11,413 nucleotides of DNA from an uncultured Saprospiraceae bacterium. GTDB lineage: Bacteria; Bacteroidota; Bacteroidia; Chitinophagales; Saprospiraceae. Positions 1-7,943 of this stretch are shown piece by piece. A program made the translations under genes and the position numbers. The DNA is taken from contig CALDEO010000188.1 in the NCBI GenBank assembly GCA_937942465.1, positions 1-11,413 of the forward strand, read 5' to 3'. Below the pieces are notes generated by a model. It did not search any database, was not told the DNA's origin, and saw only the letters and a list, made by a program, of their open reading frames with translations. Position 1 is the first letter of the stretch. Every line of letters starts with the position of its first letter.

Positions 1-411
<411 letters not shown>

Positions 412-464
412 TCATCGAGGAAGCAATTTTTAACAATATTAACATCAAGATCAATATATAGACT

Positions 465-3400
465 ATGCCTTTTAAACAGCAGAATGTAGGTCAAAAATCA
501 GGATTTGATACCATTACAATAAGCCTTTGTTCTCCAGATGATATTCTGGAAAGATCATTCGGTGAGGTATTAAAGCCGGAAACGATCAACTATAGATCTT
601 ATAAGCCAGAGAGAGACGGATTATTCTGTGAAAGAATATTCGGACCTGTTAAGGATTATGAGTGTTATTGTGGAAAGTACAAGAGAATTAGATATAAAGG
701 AATCGTTTGTGACCGTTGTGGTGTCGAAGTGACTGAAAAGAAAGTGAGACGTGAAAGAATGGGACATATCAAATTGGTTGTGCCTGTAGTACACATATGG
801 TTCTTTAAATCTTTACCAAATAAAATAGGTTACCTACTTGGGTTATCTTCAAAGAAACTAGAATCGATCATATACTATGAAAGATACGTAGTTGTACAGC
901 CAGGAGAGAAAGAAGGAGAAATTGAAAAATTTGATCTTTTATCTGAAGAGGAGTACTTCGAAGTGTTAGATTCTCTATCAAAAGATAATCAAACATTAGA
1001 AAATACAGATCCAAATAAATTCATCGCTAAGATGGGTGCAGAAGGTGTGAAAGAATTACTCGAAAGAGTAGAGCTTGATCAACTTTCTTATGACCTAAGA
1101 CATCAAGCAGCTAATGAAACTTCTCAACAGAGAAAATCTGAAGCATTGAAGCGTCTAAGAGTTGTAGAAGCATTCAGAGATGGACATACAAGAATGGAAA
1201 ACAAGCCTGAATGGGCTATTATCCAGTACCTACCAGTAATACCGCCAGAGTTAAGACCTTTGGTGCCTTTAGATGGTGGTAGATTTGCAAGTTCGGATTT
1301 GAATGATCTCTACAGAAGAGTGATTATCAGAAACAACAGATTGAAGCGTCTTTTGGAAATCAAGGCACCTGAGGTGATCTTGAGAAATGAAAAGAGAATG
1401 CTACAAGAAGCCGTTGACTCATTATTTGATAACTCTAGAAAATCGAATGCTGTAAAGGCTGAAGGTGGTAGAGCATTAAAATCATTGAGTGATATCCTAA
1501 AAGGAAAGCAAGGTCGATTCAGACAGAATCTACTTGGTAAAAGGGTAGATTATTCTGGTAGATCTGTAATTGTTGTAGGACCTACACTTAAGTTACACGA
1601 GTGTGGATTGCCTAAAGGAATGGCTGCAGAGTTATTCAAGCCTTTCGTAATCAGAAAGTTGATTGAAAGAGGTATCGTTAAGACTGTAAAGTCTGCGAAA
1701 AAATTAGTAGATAAGAAAGACCCCGTTATCTGGGAAATCTTAGAAAATATATTGAAAGGGCACCCAATCATGTTGAACAGGGCCCCTACGCTTCACAGAT
1801 TGTCTATACAATCATTCCAACCTAAGTTGGTAGAAGGGAAAGCAATTCAATTACACCCACTTGCATGTAGTGCATTTAACGCCGATTTTGATGGTGATCA
1901 GATGGCGGTACACGTACCGTTGAGTCATGGAGCGATCTTGGAAGCACAATTATTGATGCTTGCATGTCACAACATGTTGAATCCACAAGATGGATCTCCA
2001 ATAACATTGCCTTCACAGGATATGGTATTGGGTTTATACTACCTTACGAAGCCGATGGTCTCTGAAGAGGGCAATAGAGCTAGAGGAGATGGTATGAGAT
2101 TCTACAGTGCTGAAGAGGTTGTAATTGCATATGACGAAGGTGTAGTTGATCTACATGCTCCGATCAAGTGTAAAGGTAGAGTAGAGGATGAAGAAGGTAA
2201 CATGGTTATCGGACTTATCGAAACTACAGTTGGTAGAGTAATATTCAATCAATCAGTGCCTGAGACAGTACCATTTATCAATGATCTGTTGACTAAGAGA
2301 AACTTGAAGAGAATTATTAGTGATATCATCACTAGAACAGATTTCTCTGTAACAGCTGTTTTCTTGGATAAGATCAAGGATATGGGTTTCTATTGGTCAT
2401 TCAAAGGTGGTCTATCGTTTAACTTAGGTGATCTTATTGAGCCTACAGTTAAGGAGAAAACTCTTATCGAAGCTCAGAACGAAGTTGATGAGGTATGGGA
2501 GAACTATAACATGGGTCTTATTACTTCTAACGAGAGATATAACCAAGTTATTGATAAGTGGACTTATGCCGATAATAAGATTACTGAAACTCTAATGGAG
2601 GAGTTGGCTGTACATAAAGATGGATTTAACTCGGTATATATGATGCTTGACTCTGGTGCAAGGGGATCTAAGCAGCAGATTAAGCAGTTATGTGGTTTGA
2701 GGGGATTGATGGCAAAGCCAAGAAAATCAGGTGATACTGGTGGGGCGATTATCGAAAACCCAATCTTATCTAACTTCGTAGAAGGTCTGTCAGTATTAGA
2801 ATACTTTATCTCTACTCACGGTGCTCGTAAAGGTCTTGCCGATACAGCATTGAAGACAGCCGATGCAGGATACTTGACGAGAAGACTAGTAGATGTTTCT
2901 CAAGATGTAATCATTACTGAAAATGATTGTGATACGCTAAGAGGTATCGAGATGAAAGCATTGAAAGATAATGATAAAGTGATCAAGAATATTGGTGACA
3001 GAATCAAAACTAGATATGCTTTACAAGATATACATCACCCAGTAACGGATGAGGTTATACATCAAGCAGGAGAGTATATCACAGATGCAATCTCTGAGAA
3101 AATAGAAGAAGCAGGTATCGAATCAGTAATGATCAGATCTGTATTGACATGTGACTCTAAGCAAGGTGTCTGTACTAAGTGTTATGGTAAGAACCTAGCA
3201 ACTGGTAGAATAACTGAGCCAGGTGACGCAGTAGGTATTATTGCAGCACAGAGTATTGGTGAGCCGGGTACACAGTTAACACTTCGTACCTTCCACGTTG
3301 GGGGTATTGCCTCTGTATCGAAGACCGAGTCAGAGTTAGTATCGAAATTTGATGCAGTTCTTGAGTTTGATAATATGAAAGTTATTGAGCTTGTAGAAGA

Positions 3401-4754
3401 TAAGAAGAAAACTACGATTGTATTATCTAGATCTGGAGAAATAAAATTGAAGGATCCTGTTACAGAAAAAGTGTACAATACAGCTCACATACCGTATGGT
3501 GCCACACTAAGTGTAAAGGATGGTCAGACAGTGAAGAAAGGAGACGTTATGTGTGGATGGGATCCATTCAACGCCGTGATTATCTCTGAATATTCAGGTA
3601 TAATCCAGTATGATGCAATTGAGGAAGGTCAGACTTTTAGAGTTGAAAGAGATGATCAGACGGGTTATGTTGAGAAAGTAATTATAGAATCTAAGAATAA
3701 GAAGAAAATTCCTACACTAAAGATTATTTCTCCAAGTGGTGAAGAGCTTAAGAGCTATAACTTACCAGTGGGAGCATACATCTCAGTAGAAGAAGGATCT
3801 GAAGTATTCTCTGGTCAACGTCTTGCTAAGATACCTAGGAAATTAGGTAAGATTCAGGATATTACCGGGGGTCTACCGAGAGTAACAGAGTTATTTGAGG
3901 CGAGAAATCCTTCTAACCCTGCTGTAACAGCGGAGATTGACGGTATCGTTTCATTCGGTAAGATCAAGAGAGGAAATAGAGAAGTATTTGTTGAAGATGA
4001 AAAGACAGCTCAAAAGAGAAAGTACTTAATTGGACTTTCTAAGCATATCTTGATTCAAGAAGGAGACTTCGTAAGAGCAGGAGATCAGTTGTCAGATGGT
4101 AGTATTTCACCATTGGACATCTTGAATATCAAAGGCCCATTCGCAGTACAACAATACTTAGTGAACGGAGTACAAGAGGTATACAGATCTCAAGGTATAA
4201 GTATCAACGATAAGCACATGGAAGTGATCGTTCGTCAGATGATGAAGAGATTGATCATTGAAGATGCTGGTGATACTACATTCTTAGAGGCAGAAGCAGT
4301 TGATAAGCTTGATTTTGTAGAACAGAATGATTGGATTTATGATAAGAAGGTAGTAACTGAAGCTGGTGAATCTGCTAAGCTTAAAGTTGGTCAGATTGTA
4401 TCTATCAGACAGTTGAGAGAAGAGAATTCTTACTTGAAGCGTAATGATAAGAAATCGGTTGCATTTAGAGATGCAATACCATCAACGTCAAGACCGATCT
4501 TACAAGGTATTACTAGAGCTTCATTAGGTGTGAAGAGTTGGATATCAGCTGCATCATTCCAGGAGACAACTAAAGTACTGAGTACAGCTGCTATTACAGC
4601 TAAAGTAGATTACTTAAATGGATTGAAAGAAAATGTAATTGTTGGTAAGAATATACCAGCAGGTACAGGATTGAGAAAATTCAATGATCTACGAGTAAGC
4701 GTTGTTACACCAGTAGAGGTAGAAGAAGAGGAAGAAGAGCCAATAATGACTTAA
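465..4754 (+). CDS. rpoC: DNA-directed RNA polymerase subunit beta'
   Basis: This is the complete beta' subunit (1429 residues; E. coli has 1407), which with beta forms the polymerase active centre. Visible landmarks are an N-terminal zinc ribbon (C67, C69, C82, C85), the invariant magnesium-binding NADFDGD motif (D474, D476, D478; bases 1878-1913), the second zinc site (C822, C896, C903, C906), and the bridge-helix/trigger-loop region [18 protein letters not shown] with the catalytic-loop histidine at about H944. About 180 residues (roughly 950-1131) separate the two halves of the trigger loop, which resumes at [16 protein letters not shown]. This corresponds to the lineage-specific SI3-type insertion known from E. 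coli and Bacteroidota. The tail is a short acidic run ([13 protein letters not shown]). The start is the ATG at 465 in an AT-rich leader without a Shine-Dalgarno sequence, as is usual in Bacteroidota, and the protein starts where the family does. A strong terminator follows 25 bp after the stop. Confidence 0.99.
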   Translation: MPFKQQNVGQKSGFDTITISLCSPDDILERSFGEVLKPETINYRSYKPERDGLFCERIFGPVKDYECYCGKYKRIRYKGIVCDRCGVEVTEKKVRRERMGHIKLVVPVVHIWFFKSLPNKIGYLLGLSSKKLESIIYYERYVVVQPGEKEGEIEKFDLLSEEEYFEVLDSLSKDNQTLENTDPNKFIAKMGAEGVKELLERVELDQLSYDLRHQAANETSQQRKSEALKRLRVVEAFRDGHTRMENKPEWAIIQYLPVIPPELRPLVPLDGGRFASSDLNDLYRRVIIRNNRLKRLLEIKAPEVILRNEKRMLQEAVDSLFDNSRKSNAVKAEGGRALKSLSDILKGKQGRFRQNLLGKRVDYSGRSVIVVGPTLKLHECGLPKGMAAELFKPFVIRKLIERGIVKTVKSAKKLVDKKDPVIWEILENILKGHPIMLNRAPTLHRLSIQSFQPKLVEGKAIQLHPLACSAFNADFDGDQMAVHVPLSHGAILEAQLLMLACHNMLNPQDGSPITLPSQDMVLGLYYLTKPMVSEEGNRARGDGMRFYSAEEVVIAYDEGVVDLHAPIKCKGRVEDEEGNMVIGLIETTVGRVIFNQSVPETVPFINDLLTKRNLKRIISDIITRTDFSVTAVFLDKIKDMGFYWSFKGGLSFNLGDLIEPTVKEKTLIEAQNEVDEVWENYNMGLITSNERYNQVIDKWTYADNKITETLMEELAVHKDGFNSVYMMLDSGARGSKQQIKQLCGLRGLMAKPRKSGDTGGAIIENPILSNFVEGLSVLEYFISTHGARKGLADTALKTADAGYLTRRLVDVSQDVIITENDCDTLRGIEMKALKDNDKVIKNIGDRIKTRYALQDIHHPVTDEVIHQAGEYITDAISEKIEEAGIESVMIRSVLTCDSKQGVCTKCYGKNLATGRITEPGDAVGIIAAQSIGEPGTQLTLRTFHVGGIASVSKTESELVSKFDAVLEFDNMKVIELVEDKKKTTIVLSRSGEIKLKDPVTEKVYNTAHIPYGATLSVKDGQTVKKGDVMCGWDPFNAVIISEYSGIIQYDAIEEGQTFRVERDDQTGYVEKVIIESKNKKKIPTLKIISPSGEELKSYNLPVGAYISVEEGSEVFSGQRLAKIPRKLGKIQDITGGLPRVTELFEARNPSNPAVTAEIDGIVSFGKIKRGNREVFVEDEKTAQKRKYLIGLSKHILIQEGDFVRAGDQLSDGSISPLDILNIKGPFAVQQYLVNGVQEVYRSQGISINDKHMEVIVRQMMKRLIIEDAGDTTFLEAEAVDKLDFVEQNDWIYDKKVVTEAGESAKLKVGQIVSIRQLREENSYLKRNDKKSVAFRDAIPSTSRPILQGITRASLGVKSWISAASFQETTKVLSTAAITAKVDYLNGLKENVIVGKNIPAGTGLRKFNDLRVSVVTPVEVEEEEEEPIMT

Positions 4755-4778
4755 TATCTTCTAAGAATATAGGAAATG

Positions 4779-4817
4779 AAAAGCGAGTATCAAGAAATTG
4801 ATGCTCGCTTTTTTTTT
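4779..4817 (+). terminator. Intrinsic terminator of the rpoBC operon
   Basis: A 13-bp stem pairs 4781-4793 with 4798-4810, with one G-U wobble. It is capped by a GAAA tetraloop (4794-4797, GNRA class) and followed by nine T residues (4809-4817). Two further A-T pairs can extend the base. It lies 25 bp after the rpoC stop, so it should end the operon transcript before the secreted-protein gene at 4954. Confidence 0.92.
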
Positions 4818-4834
4818 GTTGCTACTGTTCTTAA

Positions 4835-4869
4835 TTTGCTTTAAAGCAGAAGGACAGTTGATTTATTTG
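4835..4869 (+). promoter_or_regulatory. Possible Bacteroidota-type promoter for the T9SS protein gene
   Basis: TTTG at 4835-4838 is followed after 23 bp by TTTATTTG (4862-4869), a 7-of-8 match to the Bacteroidota -7 consensus TAnnTTTG. A perfect 12-bp palindrome, TGCTTTAAAGCA (4837-4848), overlaps the upstream element. The gene after the rpoC terminator needs its own promoter and this is the best candidate in the 136-bp interval. TTTG words are common in AT-rich DNA and the spacing is at the long end, so the assignment is weak. Confidence 0.22.
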
Positions 4870-4953
4870 ATAGCAATTTTTTATTAAGTCGTAAAGAAGT
4901 TAGATTTTGACCATCGATAGCAATAACTTACCAATAGACTAAGAAAGACTGTT

Positions 4954-6255
4954 ATGAATAAGAACGACGTTACTTTTTTTATTGCTTCAACGATATTGTT
5001 GTTTATGTCTTTTACATCAAAAGGACAATCACTACCTATAGACTTTGAGTCTAATGTAAATACTGAAAACTTTATTGACTTCGATGGAGGTACAGCAGTT
5101 GTCATCACTAATCCTTATATCCAAGTTGCTAATATGAGTAGCCGTGTAGCACAAATAATAAGAAATGGTGGGCAACCTTGGTCTGGTAGTAAGATACAAT
5201 TATCATCAAATCTAGATTTTGGATTAGATAATATAATTTCTATGAAAGTCTATACTTCGGCACCAGTAGGGACTACAGTGAAATTTAAGTTAGAGGGAAA
5301 TGGAGAGACGGAGAGAGATGCTGTTACAACAGTCCGTAATGAATGGGAAACTTTAATATGGGACTTTACAGGAGCGCCAAGTACTTATAGAGACATCGTA
5401 TTTATGTTTGATTTCGGTAATGTAGGCGATGGATCGGCTAATTCAACATTCTTATTTGATGATGTGCAACAGATTTATGGCGGTCAACAATTGGACCTAC
5501 CCGTTACTTTTGAAGACGCGGATATCAACTATACAACTACTGATTTTGGAGGAAATGTATCGAGTATCACTCAAGATCCGTTGAATGCCAATAATACAGT
5601 TATCAAAGTTATAAAGACTATAGATGCGGCTACTTGGGCAGGTACGACTATAGGTACGCCTGCGGGTTTTGCAAGTGATATACCGTTGACTTTGACAGAT
5701 TCTAAAATGACTGTGAAGGTTTGGTCTCCTACTGCAGGTACACCGATAAGGTTAAAAGTTGAAGACCACAAAGACCCTACACATACTTGTGAAACACAGA
5801 CCAATACTACCTTGGATGGTGAGTGGGAAATAATAGAGTTTGATTTTAATAATCAGGCAACGGGTACCGAGTTATTGAGCATCGGCCTCCAGATGGGATG
5901 GACTTATAATATGGCTTCTATATTTTTTAATTTTGGTACAGAGGGATCAGCAGCAGGGGAGACTACCTATTATTTTGATGAAGTAAAATTTGGGGATGTA
6001 ACTTCAGGTATTCATTATAATGAGTTGTCAAATGTCCTGATGTATCCTAATCCAGTACAAGACATTCTATACATAGAGCTTGATCAACAGGGTATTTACT
6101 TGGTTGAGGTTTATGATGTGAGTGGTCAACTCTTATTGAGTGATGAGCTAACAAGTAGTGATGGCTTGGATGTACGAATACTTCAGACAGGTATATACGT
6201 TGTTAAAGTCTCACAAGGTGGTCAACATAAAATGATCAAATTAATAAGAGAGTAA
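4954..6255 (+). CDS. Secreted T9SS-sorted protein with two tandem carbohydrate-binding-like beta-sandwich modules
   Basis: This is a predicted exported protein of 433 residues. The N-terminus has a signal peptide (hydrophobic residues about 8-20, likely cleaved after SKG before Q25). Two homologous modules follow, about 27-171 and 182-346. Both open with LP-x-x-FE, share a W near the middle (W76; W228), an EWE strand followed by a hydrophobic-DF stretch (130-138; 290-298), and close with a FDDV/FDEV strand. From memory, modules like the second one occur next to glycoside hydrolase domains (for example GH16 laminarinases) in marine Bacteroidota, which suggests glycan binding, but this is inference. 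Residues about 358-433, with YPNP at 364-367 and the ending KMIKLIRE, form a T9SS type A sorting domain, so the mature protein should be secreted or anchored on the cell surface. No catalytic domain is visible. It is transcribed alone, after the rpoC terminator and convergent with the amine oxidase gene. Confidence 0.85.
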   Translation: MNKNDVTFFIASTILLFMSFTSKGQSLPIDFESNVNTENFIDFDGGTAVVITNPYIQVANMSSRVAQIIRNGGQPWSGSKIQLSSNLDFGLDNIISMKVYTSAPVGTTVKFKLEGNGETERDAVTTVRNEWETLIWDFTGAPSTYRDIVFMFDFGNVGDGSANSTFLFDDVQQIYGGQQLDLPVTFEDADINYTTTDFGGNVSSITQDPLNANNTVIKVIKTIDAATWAGTTIGTPAGFASDIPLTLTDSKMTVKVWSPTAGTPIRLKVEDHKDPTHTCETQTNTTLDGEWEIIEFDFNNQATGTELLSIGLQMGWTYNMASIFFNFGTEGSAAGETTYYFDEVKFGDVTSGIHYNELSNVLMYPNPVQDILYIELDQQGIYLVEVYDVSGQLLLSDELTSSDGLDVRILQTGIYVVKVSQGGQHKMIKLIRE

Positions 6256-6273
6256 CCTATAGATAGCGTAATT

Positions 6274-6291
6274 AGGCTAAGAATTTAGCTT
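6274..6291 (+). terminator. Weak candidate terminator between convergent genes
   Basis: A short stem (AGGCTAA at 6274-6280 with TTAGCTT at 6285-6291, one wobble, GAAT loop) sits 18 bp after the stop of the T9SS protein gene. It is followed by the T-rich stretch TCTATTTT. It overlaps the stop codon of the convergent oxidase gene. The stem is short and AT-rich, so it may be only a weak terminator or chance. Confidence 0.27.
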
Positions 6292-7356
6292 TCTATTTTC
6301 GAGTTGGTTAGAAATAAATAAGGCACTTTGTATTGCTCCTTCCATATAGCCGCCGTTGATAGGGCTCGTCTCTGTACCGGCAATATAGAATCTACCGTCT
6401 AGGTAAGACTGTTGATACTGAGTGGCTCCATTGTTTTGGTGTGGGAGTATATTTTGACCAGATGATGTGGCAGTTGATGTTTCTTTTTTCCATACGAGTT
6501 CCTCATATGTTAGATAATCGCGTACTTGAGCACCGTAATACTTTTCCAATTGTTTCAATACCAGTTCGAGACGTTCTTGACGACTTAGGTGATAGTAGGC
6601 ACCATTAAAGAATCCCTTAAGTGCATATTGAGAGTCCGCAACATTAGAGTGATCATACATTTCAGTGATAGGCCCAACGTTACTGAATATGGTACCACTA
6701 AGTTCTTTGGCATTCCAAAATTTGGTTTTAAAACTCAAAGCAACTTTAATAGAATCTCCCATCCATGTATGTGTAGACTTGGCAAGGTTCATTAGACCAT
6801 CAGGCAGTGGTGTTGCAAAGTTGATTGTATTTGCCATTAATAGTGGCGGTAGTGTTGATACGACGATGCTACTTTCAAATGTAGTATCTTGGCTAGTAAC
6901 TAATACTTTATTTGCCTCTAGGCTGATCTTATTGATTGTTTGATTAAGTAATATGCTTTGTGATGATAATTCTGTAGCAAGTGTTTTTATAATTGTATCA
7001 GTACCGCCTTTAACTCGATAGCTAGGGTTGTCGGAGTGGGGGAGTTGCACTAGCTGTGCCGGCGCCGTAGAGAATGGTTCGTATACTGCGGTCTTGCCTA
7101 GGTGCTGCTCAAATGTTTCTAGACCTATTTCTACAAGAAGTTGTTGTAGTGCCCGATGTTCAGTACTTAACCAAGTAGCACCCATTTCGATAGGAGTTAC
7201 TCCTTCGTTGTTGATTGTGAGTATACGACCACCTATTCGATCTCGGGACTCCAATATGAGTATTTTTAAGTCTTGCTTCTTAAGGTAGTGAGCAATTGCT
7301 AAACCCGTAAGTCCCGCTCCGATAATAATGATGTCTGCTTTAGTATGGTCGTCCAT
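6277..7356 (-). CDS. FAD-dependent amine oxidase family protein (flavin monoamine oxidase-like, compact)
   Basis: This is a 359-residue flavoprotein of the amine oxidase superfamily, which uses FAD and oxygen or another acceptor to oxidise amines or related C-N/C-H bonds. The substrate cannot be told. The N-terminus shows the Rossmann dinucleotide fold: GAGLTG (G13, G15, G18), the ribose-binding E36, RIGGR at 40-44, and the family motif EMGATW at 57-62. K204 in DSIKVALSF aligns by eye with the flavin-N5 lysine of monoamine oxidases, followed by FW at 213-214. The FAD-binding C-terminus has AGTET (326-330) and GGYMEGA (335-341), whose Y337 matches one aromatic-cage tyrosine. The protein has no cysteine, so covalent cysteinyl-FAD as in MAO A/B is impossible and FAD must be held non-covalently. 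No signal peptide is evident, so it is probably cytoplasmic. It is shorter than the usual 430-500 residues. It lies 113 bp downstream of the DUF1059 gene on the same strand and may share its transcript. Confidence 0.87.
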   Translation of the reverse strand: MDDHTKADIIIIGAGLTGLAIAHYLKKQDLKILILESRDRIGGRILTINNEGVTPIEMGATWLSTEHRALQQLLVEIGLETFEQHLGKTAVYEPFSTAPAQLVQLPHSDNPSYRVKGGTDTIIKTLATELSSQSILLNQTINKISLEANKVLVTSQDTTFESSIVVSTLPPLLMANTINFATPLPDGLMNLAKSTHTWMGDSIKVALSFKTKFWNAKELSGTIFSNVGPITEMYDHSNVADSQYALKGFFNGAYYHLSRQERLELVLKQLEKYYGAQVRDYLTYEELVWKKETSTATSSGQNILPHQNNGATQYQQSYLDGRFYIAGTETSPINGGYMEGAIQSALFISNQLENRKLNS

Positions 7357-7469
7357 TGTCGCGATTATGATCCTATTACGAAGTAACTATAATATGTTTA
7401 ATGAAAATCTATCTATCGGTATATTTATCGATAAAGTTGTCTAGATGACGAACGTACCCTTTAGACTAG

Positions 7470-7706
7470 TTACTGATGAGGTAATGCATCAAATTCTTGC
7501 CTTCTAGCATCAAACCATTCTTTCATTGTATCTTTTGACGTCATCATTGCTTGCATGGCGTTCATCGCTTCTAAATGTGCTTCATCATTGTTTTTGAACA
7601 TCTCGGCGCCATGATTTTTACTCAATACTGCGATTTCTTCAAAAGTCTCTGCTGAGAATGCTAAATCACAAGCACCACCAAGTTGTTTACAAGTCATTGT
7701 TTTCAT
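7470..7706 (-). CDS. Small DUF1059-type protein (possible metal-binding protein)
   Basis: This is a 78-residue protein. The start MKTMTCKQLGGACD, followed by F-x-A-x-TFEE and a SKNHG-x-EMF segment, matches what I recall of the DUF1059 family of small, putatively metal-binding proteins, whose biochemical role is not established. Candidate ligands are C6, C13, H32 and H44. The last 30 or so residues are helical-looking and methionine-rich (M48, M51, M54, M55, M60), a short extension beyond the core. There is no signal peptide. The ATG at 7706 is preferred over the second ATG three codons later because the family usually starts with this MKTM sequence and a promoter-like element lies just upstream. 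The amine oxidase gene follows on the same strand. Family membership is fairly confident and function unknown. Confidence 0.8.
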   Translation of the reverse strand: MKTMTCKQLGGACDLAFSAETFEEIAVLSKNHGAEMFKNNDEAHLEAMNAMQAMMTSKDTMKEWFDARRQEFDALPHQ

Positions 7707-7724
7707 AAGATTAAGTATTTATGC

Positions 7725-7757
7725 TAAAGTTAAAGTTATTTTGATAATTAAGACAAA
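7725..7757 (-). promoter_or_regulatory. Candidate Bacteroidota promoter of the DUF1059 gene
   Basis: Read on the minus strand, TTTG (7757-7754) is followed after 21 bp by TAACTTTA (7732-7725), a 7-of-8 match to the TAnnTTTG -7 element. An overlapping second copy of TAACTTTA occupies 7738-7731 at 15 bp spacing. Transcription would begin about 10-15 bp before the ATG at 7706, leaving a very short leader. Position and match make this the most plausible promoter for the DUF1059/oxidase pair, but it is a consensus match only. Confidence 0.38.
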
Positions 7758-7800
7758 GCGCATGAATTGTCGCAATTATATTTACTCTAGACTCTAATTT

Positions 7801-7836
7801 AAGACACCATGATAACTACTGTTATCATGGTGTCTT
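7801..7836 (-). terminator. Perfect 16-bp hairpin, probable terminator of the metalloprotease gene
   Basis: AAGACACCATGATAAC (7801-7816) is the exact reverse complement of 7821-7836, around a 4-base loop. It lies 107 bp past the metalloprotease stop, in the gap between that gene and the DUF1059 gene. A U-tract follows poorly on the minus strand (TTAAATT) and somewhat better on the plus strand (CTTTTGC), so it could work in both directions or be a transcript-end stabiliser. No plus-strand gene ends here, so the minus-strand role is preferred. Confidence 0.5.
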
Positions 7837-7851
7837 TTGCTTATATTCAAC

Positions 7852-7878
7852 TAGTTACTTTATGAAAATGAGTAACTA
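7852..7878. repeat. Octamer inverted repeat TAGTTACT/AGTAACTA
   Basis: TAGTTACT (7852-7859) and its exact reverse complement AGTAACTA (7871-7878) flank an 11-bp spacer between the metalloprotease stop and the 16-bp hairpin. The same octamer pair recurs around the gap in front of the oxidase gene: AGTAACTA at 7382-7389 and TAGTTACT at 7467-7474. Possible roles are a binding site or a weak RNA stem. The arms are short and chance is not excluded. Confidence 0.3.
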
Positions 7879-7943
7879 TGTATGTTGTATTCCTAACAAG
7901 ATCTATAAAGCTTATTGATGATCTTGAAGTGGAGATTTATCGT

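Noticed and set aside
3182..3478. A 98-codon minus-strand open frame inside rpoC
   Set aside because: It is antisense to the conserved trigger-loop coding sequence of rpoC, a shadow of a strongly constrained gene.
7809..7865. Short + strand ORF starting inside the 16-bp hairpin (MITTVIMVSF...)
   Set aside because: It has 18 codons, starts within the palindrome, has no ribosome binding site and no support as a gene.
7897..7926. Hairpin CAAGATC ... GATCTTG just after the metalloprotease stop
   Set aside because: Only 7 bp with a 16-base loop and no T-run on the minus strand. The 7801-7836 hairpin is a far better terminator candidate.
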